Shown here: piece by piece, positions 34,631 to 42,847 of the stretch
How positions within the stretch are numbered: position 1 is the first letter of the stretch
Layout: every line of letters starts with the position of its first letter
Source of the DNA: Prauserella_A oleivorans
GTDB lineage: Bacteria; Actinomycetota; Actinomycetes; Mycobacteriales; Pseudonocardiaceae
DNA: 64,000 nt
Direction: 5' to 3'
Assembly (NCBI RefSeq): GCF_042685745.1
Contig: NZ_JBHUNT010000001.1
Span: 4,650,001 to 4,714,000, forward strand
Notes under the pieces: generated by a model
What the model saw: the letters and a program-made list of their open reading frames with translations, nothing else
Databases searched by the model: none
What the model was told of the DNA's origin: nothing
Translations under genes and position numbers: made by a program

Positions 34631-35622
34631 CGCCGTTCGGCGCGGAGGGAACCGCGGGCGGCGCGATGCCCGCCACCGCGGCGTCGCCGGTGACGCTGAC
34701 CCAGTTGCGCTATTTCGTCGAGGCGGCGAGCAGGCTGAGCATGACGGAGGCCGCGGCCCGGTTGCACGTGGCGCAGTCGGCGGTCTCGTCGGCCGTCGCC
34801 GCGCTGGAGCGGCAGCTCGGCACGCAGCTGTTCATCCGCAAGCACTCGAAGGGCCTCCTGCTCACGCCCGCGGGCCGGGAGTTCCTGCGGGACGCGCGGT
34901 CGGTGCTCGACCATCTCGGCGAGGTGCTCACCTCCGCCCGCGGCGACGGCGACACGGTGCGCGGCACGGTGCGGCTGGCGATGATGGTGACGCTGATGCC
35001 GTTCGTCCTGCCCGCCTTGCTCACCGATCTGCGCGGCCGGTTCCCGGATCTCGACGTCATCGTCACCGAGACCGAGCCGAGCAGCGTCGGCGAGGCCCTG
35101 TGCGACGGGTCGGTGGATCTCGCGATCGGCTACGACCTGCTGCTCAACGAGGACCTGGACCACGAGGTGGTCGCCGAGGCGCCGCCGTACGTGCTGCTGC
35201 CACCGACCCACCGGCTCGCGCGGCAGCAGAAGGTCGGGTTGCGGGAGCTGGAGAACGAGCCGATGGTGCTGCTGGACCTGCCGGGCAGCCGGGACTACTT
35301 CATCCGGCTGCTGCGCGACCACGGCATCCAGCCGGACGTGCGGTACCGGACGACGAGCTACGAGGCGGTGCGCGCACTCGTCGCGCGCGGGCACGGGTTC
35401 TCGATCCTCAACCAGGTGGCGGCGAGTTCGCAGACCTACGACGGTGGACGGGCGGTCCCGCGGCCCGTGGCCGACGACGTGCCCGCCCTGCCGGTGGTGC
35501 TGTCCTGGCTGCGGGCCGCCCGGCTGACGGGCAGGATCCGCACGGTCGCCGATCGGGCGCGGGCCGTGGTGCCCGCGGCGATCCAGGCGATCGACACGAT
35601 GTCGAGCGCGAAGGAGGAATGA
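34627..35622 (+). CDS. LysR family transcriptional regulator
   Basis: A 331-residue regulator. The N-terminal winged helix-turn-helix (LTQLRYFVEAASRLSMTEAA through LERQLGTQLFIRKHSKGLLL) begins near residue 22, followed by the effector-binding domain (GTVRLAMMVTLMPFVLPALL, DLAIGYDLLLNEDLDHEVVA). ATG 34627 overlaps the preceding stop (ATGA); ATG 34666 is a possible shorter start. Unusually for LysR genes it is embedded in, and translationally coupled to, the operon that it presumably controls, rather than divergent. The likely target is the 30414-30721 region. Confidence 0.93.
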   Translation: MTPFGAEGTAGGAMPATAASPVTLTQLRYFVEAASRLSMTEAAARLHVAQSAVSSAVAALERQLGTQLFIRKHSKGLLLTPAGREFLRDARSVLDHLGEVLTSARGDGDTVRGTVRLAMMVTLMPFVLPALLTDLRGRFPDLDVIVTETEPSSVGEALCDGSVDLAIGYDLLLNEDLDHEVVAEAPPYVLLPPTHRLARQQKVGLRELENEPMVLLDLPGSRDYFIRLLRDHGIQPDVRYRTTSYEAVRALVARGHGFSILNQVAASSQTYDGGRAVPRPVADDVPALPVVLSWLRAARLTGRIRTVADRARAVVPAAIQAIDTMSSAKEE

Positions 35623-35623
35623 C

Positions 35624-36448
35624 ATGGTGGAGGCGGCATACCAGGGCAAGGCGCTCGAGGTCGACCGCGAGTTCTACCAACGGCTCGCCGACGGCGGCCG
35701 GGAGCTGGTGGACAGCTTCGAGATCCCGATCCGGTCCGGGCGGGCCTGGGAGGTGCCGCAGGGCTACGTGTGCCGCCTGGTGACCGTCGAGGGCCCGCAG
35801 GTGGGCGACTTCAACGTGTGGAACCGGCACGATCCACGGGAGCGGCTGTGGGCCTCGCGCACCCGGCAGTTGCAGCGGGCGCACGTGTCGACGTTCGACC
35901 GGCTCTGGTCGACGCTGCCGTTCCTGCGTCCCCTGCTGACCATCACCGGGGACACGCTCGCCGGGTACGGGCGGGACTCCGACGGCGGGCGGGTGCACGA
36001 CCTGCTCGGCACCCGGTGCGATCCGTACGTCAACCGGATGCTGAATGGCGAGGACTTCGACTACCACTGCCACTCGAACCTGGTGCGGGCCGTCCTGCCG
36101 TACGGGCTGACCGAGTTCGACGTGCACGACGTGCTCAACGTGTTCCAGTGCACCGGCCTCACCGACGACGACCGGTACTTCATGAAGACCTGCCCCGCCC
36201 GGCCGGGTGACTACTTCGAGTTCTTCGCCGAGCTGGACCTGTTGTGCGCGCTGTCGACCTGCCCGGGCGGCGACCTCTCGGTGCCGCTGTGGGGTCCCGA
36301 CGCACGCGACCCCATCGACGTGTGCCACCCGATCGGGGTCGAGGTGTACCGGCCGGACCCCGCGCTGCTGGAAGGCTGGACACCGCCGGAGCGGGCGGCC
36401 TACGCCAACCTGCACGGCCTGCGCGCACCCCGCTGGGGCGAGGGATAG
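35624..36448 (+). CDS. DUF1989 / urea carboxylase-associated family protein
   Basis: A 274-residue protein with the DUF1989 signature: SGRAWEVPQGYVCRLVTVEG, QVGDFNVWN, THDPRERLW-type loop, then HCHSNLVRAVLPYGL, HDVLNVFQCTGL and the cysteine-rich end LSTCPGGDLSVPLWG. Relatives flank urea or guanidine carboxylase genes and are implicated in nitrogen-compound breakdown, but no urea carboxylase is present here. ATG 35624 starts one base past the LysR stop and has AAGGAGG 6 bases upstream. Together with the ureohydrolase it points to guanidino or urea nitrogen metabolism. Confidence 0.85.
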   Translation: MVEAAYQGKALEVDREFYQRLADGGRELVDSFEIPIRSGRAWEVPQGYVCRLVTVEGPQVGDFNVWNRHDPRERLWASRTRQLQRAHVSTFDRLWSTLPFLRPLLTITGDTLAGYGRDSDGGRVHDLLGTRCDPYVNRMLNGEDFDYHCHSNLVRAVLPYGLTEFDVHDVLNVFQCTGLTDDDRYFMKTCPARPGDYFEFFAELDLLCALSTCPGGDLSVPLWGPDARDPIDVCHPIGVEVYRPDPALLEGWTPPERAAYANLHGLRAPRWGEG

Positions 36449-36519
36449 CCGCTGCCGCTGCCCTGTGTAGCCGGTTCCGCCCCCTGTTCGCGTGCGGGGA
36501 ACACCCGTTCGCCGCCTAG

Positions 36520-36539
36520 GGCGTGTCCTGTAAATGATC
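36520..36539 (+). repeat. Left terminal inverted repeat of the IS
   Basis: GGCGTGTCCTGTAAATGATC; it matches the reverse complement of the right end at 16 of 20 positions (mismatches at 2, 12, 15 and 17). Confidence 0.85.
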
Positions 36540-36567
36540 TAGCTGCGGATGGGGTTTGATCTTGTCC

Positions 36568-37436
36568 GTGGTTGGTCGGGGTGAGTTGACGGATCGGGCC
36601 TGGGCGCGGATTGAGCCGCTGCTGCCGGCGGTGTCGGGGCCGGGGCGGCGGTGGCGGGATCACCGGCAGGTGATCAATGCGATTCTGTGGAAGCTTCGGA
36701 CCGGCGCGCCCTGGCGTGATCTGCCCGAACGGTATGGGCCGTGGAAGACCGCCCATGAGCGGCTGCGGTTGTGGACCAAGGACGGTACCTGGCAGCGGAT
36801 TCTGGACGAGGTGATCGTCAAAGACGACGCTGTCGGGGACGTGGAGTGGGTGATCAGTGTCGATTCCTCGGTGGTCCGGGCTCACCAGCATGCTGCGGGA
36901 GCCCGGAAAAAGGGGGCTGCACGCCCGCCATCGAGGCGATCGCGGTCGACGGCGAAGGACTCGGACGTTCCCGCGGCGGATTGAGCACCAAGATCCACCT
37001 CGTGGTCGAGGGACGCGGGCTGCCCATGCGGGTTGTGCTCACCCCGGGGCAGGCTGGTGACAATCCACAATTGGTGCCGCTGCTGGACGGGATCCGTGTC
37101 GCTCGCACCGGGCCTGGCCGCCCACGCCGCCGTCCCGAGGTGGTGATCGCGGACAAGGCCTATTCGCACCCCTCGACCCGCCACGCCCTGCGACAACGCC
37201 GGATCCGGTTCGTCAGCCCCGAACGCGACGACCAAATCGCCCGCCGCGCCGCGCACGGCTCACGGGGCGGACGCCCGCCCGCCTTCGACGCCGAGTTGTA
37301 CAAGCAGCGCAACGTCGTCGAACGCTGCTTCAACCGGCTCAAACAGTTCCGCGACCTAGCCACCCGCTACGCCAAACGCGCCGCCTACTACCAGGCAGAA
37401 CTCACCATCGCCGCCATCATCCTCTGGCTACGATGA
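36568..37436 (+). CDS. IS5-family transposase, two frames joined by -1 frameshift
   Basis: Frame 1 (36568-36984) holds the N-terminal DUF4096-like domain (ELTDRAWARIEPLLP, TGAPWRDLPERYGPWKTAHE) and the first catalytic Asp in VISVDSSVVRAHQHAAGA. The second frame (up to 37436) carries the rest: STKIHLVVEGRGLPMRVVLT, the second Asp in VVIADKAYS and the Glu in NVVERCFNRLKQFRD. The frames meet at A5G5 (36907-36916), a slippery AAAAAG run; moving back one base joins them, as in related IS5 elements. All three DDE residues are intact, so the element may be active. The start is taken at GTG 36568; TTG 36556 is possible. Confidence 0.88.
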
Positions 37437-37451
37437 ATTGCAGGACACGAC
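37432..37451 (-). repeat. Right terminal inverted repeat of the IS
   Basis: Read on the minus strand from 37451 it is GTCGTGTCCTGCAATTCATC. The transposase stop codon (37434-37436) lies inside it. Confidence 0.85.
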
Positions 37452-37513
37452 CTAGTCGCGCCCGCCGTCCGCCGACTAGGACGGTAAGCGGCACAACCGG
37501 AGAACGGGGGCAC

Positions 37514-38434
37514 ATGCGCGGGCGGCGGACGCGGGCGTTGACGATCATCGGCACGATCCTGGTGCTGCTGGCCACGGCTCAGCCCGCCACGGCCGCGCAC
37601 CGGACGCCCGGGGGATCCGGGCACGCCTTCGAGCACTACGTGGCGCTGGGCGACTCCTACACCGCCGGCCCGCTGATCCCGATGCTCCGGCTGGAGTCAC
37701 TGGGGTGCGCGCGGTCCACCGGCAACTACCCGACACTGCTGGCCCTGCGCCTGCGGGTGCGCTCGTTCACCGACGTCAGCTGCAGCGGTGCCGACACCAC
37801 CCACCTGACGCGGCCACAGACCACGCTGGGCACGAACCCGCCCCAGCTCGACGCCCTGCGTCCGGGCACGGACCTGGTGACCCTGGGCATCGGCGGCAAC
37901 GACGACAGCGTGTTCGGCCGGCTCGTCGGCACCTGCCCGGGGCTGCGGGAGTCCGATCCGGCCGGTGCTCCGTGCCGGGAGCACTTCACCGTCGATGGCG
38001 TCGACACGCTCAAGGCGGCCGTCACCACGACGGGCCGCAAGGTCGCCGCGGTGCTCGACGAGATCCACGCCCGCGCGCCCCGCGCGACCGTGCTCGTCGT
38101 CGGCTATCCGCGCATCGTCCCGCCCCACGGCACGTGCCCGGCGATCCTGCCCTTCGCCGACGGCGACTACGCCTGGCTCGACAGCATCGAGACCGCTCTC
38201 AACGACGCCATCGAGGCCGCCGTCGCCGAGGACGGCCGGTCATCCTTTGTGGACACCTACCCGGCCTCGCTCGGCCACGACGCCTGCGCGGGCAGGCACG
38301 CGTGGATCCAGGGCCAGCACACGAACCCGCTCGTCGCCGCGTCGTACCACCCACGGTTCGCCGGCATGCTCGGGGTGGCGAACGAGGTCGAGCGCGTGCT
38401 CAGCTCGCGGGCAGCGCTTCCAGCCGGGCGGTGA
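37514..38434 (+). CDS. Secreted SGNH/GDSL hydrolase
   Basis: A 306-residue exported lipase/esterase-like protein. A signal peptide (MRGRRTRALTIIGTILVLLA, ending TAAHR) is followed by block I YVALGDSYTAGP (Ser near 50), block III LGIGGNDDSVF, and the catalytic Asp/His region near the end (SYHPRFAGM). Cysteines are paired as in Streptomyces SGNH lipases. The start of the frame lies inside the IS right end, but ATG 37514 places the signal peptide first and GGGGG lies upstream. Its last 35 bases overlap the 3' end of valS on the other strand. The IS lies just upstream and may have displaced or supplied a promoter. Confidence 0.9.
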   Translation: MRGRRTRALTIIGTILVLLATAQPATAAHRTPGGSGHAFEHYVALGDSYTAGPLIPMLRLESLGCARSTGNYPTLLALRLRVRSFTDVSCSGADTTHLTRPQTTLGTNPPQLDALRPGTDLVTLGIGGNDDSVFGRLVGTCPGLRESDPAGAPCREHFTVDGVDTLKAAVTTTGRKVAAVLDEIHARAPRATVLVVGYPRIVPPHGTCPAILPFADGDYAWLDSIETALNDAIEAAVAEDGRSSFVDTYPASLGHDACAGRHAWIQGQHTNPLVAASYHPRFAGMLGVANEVERVLSSRAALPAGR

Positions 38435-41045
38435 TGCGCTCGATGTCGGCGGCGGCGGTGTCGCGCCGCGCACGGATCTTCTCGACCACCTCGGCCGGCG
38501 CCTTGTCGAGGAACGCCTGGTTGCCGAGCTTGCCCTCGGTCTGCTTGAGCTCCTTCTCGGCCACCGCGAGGTCCTTCTGCAGGCGCTTGCGCTCGGCGGC
38601 GACGTCGATGGTGCCCGACGTGTCGACCTCCACGGTCGCCGTCCCGCCGGTGAGCGCGACCTCCAGGCCCGCGGTCGCCGAGAAGCCGTCGCCCGGGTCG
38701 CTCAGCCGCGCGAGCGACCGGATCGCCTCCTCGTGCGCCGCCAGCTCCGCGAAACCCGGCCCGGCCAGCCGTGTGGCGACCCGCTGACCGGGCTTGAGGC
38801 CCTGGTCGGAGCGGAACCGGCGGATCTCCGTGACGAGCTTCTGCAGGTCGGCGATGCGGGTGTCGGCCTCCGGATCGGCTTCGGGCAACGTCACCGTGCC
38901 CGCGGGCCACGAGGCGACCACGAGCGACTCACCGCCGGTGAGCGTGGTCCACAGCCGCTCGGTGATGAACGGGATGAACGGGTGCAGCAGGCGCAGCACC
39001 ACGTCGAGCGCGTGGCCGAGCACGGCCCGGGTGCCGTCGGCCCGGTCGCCGGAGAACTGGACCTTGGCCAGCTCCAGATACCAGTCGCACAGTTCGCCCC
39101 ACGTGAAGTGGTACAGCAGGTTGGTGGCCTTGGCGAACTGGAAGTCCTCGAGCAGTTCGTCCACTTCGGACACCACCGCGCCGAGCCTGCCGAGGATCCA
39201 GCGGTCGGCCTCGGTGAGCTCCTCGGCGGGAGGCAGTTCCCGCGCGGTCGTGGCCCCGTTCATGATCGCGAAGCGCGTGGCGTTCCACAGCTTCGTGCAG
39301 AAGTTGCGCGACCCGGCGGCCCACTCCTCGGCCAGCGCCATGTCCGCGCCGGGGTTGGCGCCGCGCGCGAGCGTGAACCGGGTGGCATCGGCGCCGAAGC
39401 GGTCCATCCAGTCGAGCGGGTCGATGACGTTGCCCTTCGACTTGGACATCTTCTTGCCGTGCGCGTCGCGGATGAGCCCGTGCAGGTAGATGTGCTCGAA
39501 CGGGACGGCTCCCGCGGGGCCGTTGTCCTTCATCCCGTACAGGCCGAACATCATCATCCGGGCGACCCAGAAGAAGAGGATGTCGTAGCCGGTCGAGAGC
39601 ACGCTGGTCGGATAGAACTTCGCCAGGTCGGCCGTCGGCTCGGGCCAGCCCATGGTGGAGAACGGCCAGAGCCCCGAGGAGAACCACGTGTCGAGCACGT
39701 CGGCGTCCTGGCGCCAGCCCTCGCCCGAGGGTGGCTCCTCGTCCGGGCCGACGCAGACGACCTCGCCGTCCGGGCCGTACCAGACCGGGATGCGGTGGCC
39801 CCACCACAGCTGGCGCGAGATGGTCCAGTCGTGCATGTTGTCGACCCAGTCGAAGTAGCGCTTGGCCAGCTCCGGCGGGTGGATCTTCACGCGGCCGTCA
39901 CGGACGGCGTCACCCGCGGCCTTCGCCAGCGGCTCGACCTTGACCCACCACTGCAGCGACAGCCGCGGCTCGACCACGGTGTCGCACCGGGAGCAGTGCC
40001 CGACCGCGTGCACGTACGGGCGCTTCTCCGCCACGATGCGACCCTGCTCGCGCAGCGCGGCGACGATGGCGGGACGGGCCTCGAAGCGGTCCATGCCCTG
40101 GAACGGTCCCGCGGCGGTGACGACACCGCGTTCGTCCATGATGGACGGCATGGGCAGCTCGTGCCGCCTGCCGATCTCGAAGTCGTTGGGGTCGTGCGCG
40201 GGCGTCACCTTCACCGCGCCGGTGCCGAACTCCGGGTCGACGTGCGAGTCGGCCACGATCGGGATGCGCCTGCCGGTGAGCGGCAGCTCGACCTCCTTGC
40301 CGACGAGGTGCGCGTAGCGCTCGTCGTCCGGGTGCACCGCCACCGCGGTGTCGCCGAGCATCGTCTCCGCGCGCGTGGTGGCCACGACGATCGACGCGTC
40401 CCCCTCGCCGTAACGGATCGACACGAGCTCGCCGTCGTCGTCGGAGTGGTCGACCTCGATGTCCGAGAGCGCGGTCATGCAGCGCGGGCACCAGTTGATG
40501 ATGCGCTCGGCCTGGTAGATGAGGCCGTCGTCGTAGAGGCGCTTGAACATCGTCTGGACGGCGCGCGAGAGGCCCTCGTCCATCGTGAAGCGTTCCCGCG
40601 ACCAGTCGACCCCGTCACCGAGGCGCTTCATCTGGCCGAGGATCTTGCCACCGTACTCGGACTTCCATTCCCAGACGCGCTCGACGAAGCGCTCCCGGCC
40701 CAGGTCGTGCCGCGACAGGCCCTCCCCCGCGAGCTCGCGCTCCACGACGTTCTGGGTCGCGATGCCGGCGTGGTCCATGCCGGGCAGCCACAGCACCTCG
40801 TAGCCCTGCATCCGGCGACGGCGGCTCATCGCGTCCATGAGCGTGTGGTTCAGCGCGTGGCCCATGTGCAGGCTGCCGGTGACGTTCGGCGGCGGCAGCA
40901 CGATGGTGAACGGCGGCTTGTCCGACGACGCGTCGGCCGTGAAGTAGCCGGCCTCTACCCAGCGCTGGTACAGGGCGGCCTCTTCGTCGGCCGGGTTCCA
41001 GGCGTTGGGCAGGTCCGTCTGCTGCTGGGGCGCGTTCTCCGTCAC
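38400..41045 (-). CDS. valS: Valyl-tRNA synthetase
   Basis: Charges tRNA-Val. The 881-residue enzyme has the class I HIGH motif as PPPNVTGSLHMGHALNH near 50, an editing (CP1) domain, KMSKS as GKKMSKSKGNVIDP near 530, an anticodon-binding domain, and a C-terminal coiled coil (EVDTSGTIDVAAERKRLQKD onward). GTG 41045 begins MTENAPQQQ; the frame upstream is not ValRS-like. There is no ribosome binding site, but a TAGACT box at 41054-41059 lies 8 bases before the start, so the mRNA may be almost leaderless. Divergent from marR; convergent overlap with the SGNH gene. Confidence 0.96.
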   Translation of the reverse strand: MTENAPQQQTDLPNAWNPADEEAALYQRWVEAGYFTADASSDKPPFTIVLPPPNVTGSLHMGHALNHTLMDAMSRRRRMQGYEVLWLPGMDHAGIATQNVVERELAGEGLSRHDLGRERFVERVWEWKSEYGGKILGQMKRLGDGVDWSRERFTMDEGLSRAVQTMFKRLYDDGLIYQAERIINWCPRCMTALSDIEVDHSDDDGELVSIRYGEGDASIVVATTRAETMLGDTAVAVHPDDERYAHLVGKEVELPLTGRRIPIVADSHVDPEFGTGAVKVTPAHDPNDFEIGRRHELPMPSIMDERGVVTAAGPFQGMDRFEARPAIVAALREQGRIVAEKRPYVHAVGHCSRCDTVVEPRLSLQWWVKVEPLAKAAGDAVRDGRVKIHPPELAKRYFDWVDNMHDWTISRQLWWGHRIPVWYGPDGEVVCVGPDEEPPSGEGWRQDADVLDTWFSSGLWPFSTMGWPEPTADLAKFYPTSVLSTGYDILFFWVARMMMFGLYGMKDNGPAGAVPFEHIYLHGLIRDAHGKKMSKSKGNVIDPLDWMDRFGADATRFTLARGANPGADMALAEEWAAGSRNFCTKLWNATRFAIMNGATTARELPPAEELTEADRWILGRLGAVVSEVDELLEDFQFAKATNLLYHFTWGELCDWYLELAKVQFSGDRADGTRAVLGHALDVVLRLLHPFIPFITERLWTTLTGGESLVVASWPAGTVTLPEADPEADTRIADLQKLVTEIRRFRSDQGLKPGQRVATRLAGPGFAELAAHEEAIRSLARLSDPGDGFSATAGLEVALTGGTATVEVDTSGTIDVAAERKRLQKDLAVAEKELKQTEGKLGNQAFLDKAPAEVVEKIRARRDTAAADIERITARLEALPAS

Positions 41046-41115
41046 AACCGGTAAGTCTACGAACCTCGGCGCGGCGGCTTCCCCGGGGCGGGAGGTGATG
41101 CGCACCTCCGTGGAA

Positions 41116-41149
41116 TGCACAGTTCGAACTGCACAGCCTAGACTGTGCA
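41116..41149 (+). promoter_or_regulatory. Promoter and probable operator of marR
   Basis: TAGACT at 41139-41144 ends 6 bases before ATG 41151, and TGCACA at 41116-41121 lies 17 bases upstream as a possible -35, so transcription would start at the ATG itself. The same stretch holds the palindrome AGTTCGAACT (41121-41130) and the inverted pair TGCACAG (41116-41122) / CTGTGCA (41143-41149), which bracket the promoter, a typical layout for MarR autorepression. Confidence 0.65.
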
Positions 41150-41150
41150 T

Positions 41151-41612
41151 ATGGCCAGAGTACCGACACAGGTCGCCAGCCTCGCCGGAGCGCTGCGGGG
41201 TGCGGTCGGCCAGCTGCACCGGCGACTGCGAAGGATCGACAACGCGGGTGTGCTGACGCCGAGCCAGTCGGCGGTGCTCGGCAGGCTGCACCGCGAGGGT
41301 CCGTCGACCCAGAGCCGGCTCGCCGCCGCCGAGCACGTCCGGCAGCAGTCCATGGCCGCCACGCTGGCCGCCCTCGACGAGCTCGGCTACCTGGAACGCA
41401 CCCGTGACCCCGAGGACGGGCGCCGCACGGTCGTGTCCCTGTCCGAGCTCGGGCGCAAGACCGTGCGCGGGATCCACCAGCACCGCGAGGAATGGCTCGC
41501 GACCGCGCTGGCCGAGCTCACGGCCGGCGAGCGCGACACGCTGGCCGCGGCGATCCCGCTCCTGCAGCGTTTGGCCCAGTACCCCGCCGGCACCGACGAA
41601 AGGAGCTCGTGA
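41151..41612 (+). CDS. MarR family transcriptional regulator
   Basis: A 153-residue regulator with a winged-helix centre: VLTPSQSAVLGRLHREGPST, LAAAEHVRQQSMAATLAALD (recognition helix) and the wing LERTRDPEDGRRTVVSLSEL. It most likely represses its own operon and the downstream efflux pump, with induction by a small ligand. ATG 41151 lacks a ribosome binding site but matches a leaderless start. GTG 41145 is in frame but would lie upstream of the predicted transcript start. Confidence 0.92.
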   Translation: MARVPTQVASLAGALRGAVGQLHRRLRRIDNAGVLTPSQSAVLGRLHREGPSTQSRLAAAEHVRQQSMAATLAALDELGYLERTRDPEDGRRTVVSLSELGRKTVRGIHQHREEWLATALAELTAGERDTLAAAIPLLQRLAQYPAGTDERSS

Positions 41613-42844
41613 CGGCTCGCACCGACACCACCATCGACGCCAGGCTGGTCATTCCCCTCGTGGCCGGCGCACTGCTCAACCCCATCAACTCCACCATGAT
41701 CGCGGTGGCGCTCGTCCCCATCGGGCGCACCTTCGACGCCGGGCCCGCACAGACCGCGTGGCTCATCACCGGCCTCTACCTCGCCACCGCCGTCGGCCAG
41801 CCCGTCGCGGGGGTCCTCGTCGATCGCTGGGGCCCGCGCCGCGTGCTGCTCGCCGGAGCGCTCGCCGTCGCCCTCGCCGGCGTCGCGGGCACGCTCGCCC
41901 TGTCCCTCGGCTGGCTCGTCGGCGTCCGGGTGCTGCTCGGCCTGGGCACGTGTGCGGGGTTCCCCGCCGCCATGGCCGTACTGCGCAGGCACGCCGACCG
42001 CACCGGCGGCGACGTCCCCGCCGGAGTGCTCTCCCTGCTGGCGATCGCGGCGCAGACCACGATGGTGATCGGCCCGACGCTCGGCGGCACGCTCATCGGC
42101 TTCTTCGGCTGGCCCGCGATCTTCGCCGTGAACATCCCGCTGGCCGTGGGCTCCATGCTGTGCGCCTGGCTGTGGGTGCCGCGCGACGAGCGCCCGGCGG
42201 GACCGCGGCAGCGGCTCGACCTGCGTGGAGTGTTCGGCAACGCGGCCATCCTGCGCACCTATCTGCGGCAGGGGCTGGCCTTCCTCGCCATCTACGCGAT
42301 CATGTTCGGCTTCGTGCAGTGGCTGCAGGCCGACCGCGGCATGAGCGAGACCGCCGCCGGGCTGCTCATGCTGCCGATGTCCCTGGTCGCGGCCATCGCC
42401 GCCGGGCTGTCCGGCCGGGCCGACGGCATCCGCGCCCGCCTGGTGCTCTCCGTCGCGGCCCTGCTCGTCGGGTCGGCACTGCTGCTGTGGGTCGGCACCG
42501 GCACGTGGCTCGGGGTACTCGTGTTCTCGTCGGCGGCGTTCGGGCTGGCGCAGGGCCTGACCAGCGTGACCAACCAGACGGCGCTCTACCGCCAGGCCTC
42601 CGCCGAGACCATGGGCACCGCCAGCGGGTTCTTCCGCACCGCCCAGTACGTCGGCGCGATGGCCGCCTCCGCGCTGATCGCGATCTGCTTCGGTGACCAC
42701 CCGACCTCCGCCGGGTTGCACACGCTCGCCGTCACCCTCGCCGGCATCGCGGTGGTCCTGCTGGCGGTGACGCTGGTGGACCGAAGGCTGGCCGCCGGAC
42801 CGCTCACGGCCGCCAACCGCGAGCGGGAACCGGCCGGCAGCTGA
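41609..42844 (+). CDS. MFS drug-efflux-type transporter
   Basis: A 411-residue membrane protein with about 12 helices. ALLNPINSTMIAVALVPIG and the motif A-like loop GVLVDRWGPRRVLLAGALAV are typical of proton-driven drug exporters of the DHA group. GTG 41609 overlaps the marR stop (GTGA) and has AAAGGAG 5 bases upstream, so it is translationally coupled to its presumed regulator. Substrate unknown. Confidence 0.88.
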   Translation: MTARTDTTIDARLVIPLVAGALLNPINSTMIAVALVPIGRTFDAGPAQTAWLITGLYLATAVGQPVAGVLVDRWGPRRVLLAGALAVALAGVAGTLALSLGWLVGVRVLLGLGTCAGFPAAMAVLRRHADRTGGDVPAGVLSLLAIAAQTTMVIGPTLGGTLIGFFGWPAIFAVNIPLAVGSMLCAWLWVPRDERPAGPRQRLDLRGVFGNAAILRTYLRQGLAFLAIYAIMFGFVQWLQADRGMSETAAGLLMLPMSLVAAIAAGLSGRADGIRARLVLSVAALLVGSALLLWVGTGTWLGVLVFSSAAFGLAQGLTSVTNQTALYRQASAETMGTASGFFRTAQYVGAMAASALIAICFGDHPTSAGLHTLAVTLAGIAVVLLAVTLVDRRLAAGPLTAANREREPAGS

Positions 42845-42847
42845 GGG

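Larger units (their letters stand above)
36520..37451 (+). mobile_element. IS5-family insertion sequence (932 bp)
   Basis: A complete small IS lying between the DUF1989 gene and an SGNH hydrolase gene. It is flanked by CTAG at 36516-36519 and 37452-37455, consistent with a 4-base target duplication (a 2-base TA duplication is also possible because the site is a palindrome). It has 20-base imperfect terminal inverted repeats and one transposase made by a predicted -1 frameshift. Layout and motifs fit the IS427-like group of the IS5 family. No passenger genes. Confidence 0.9.
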
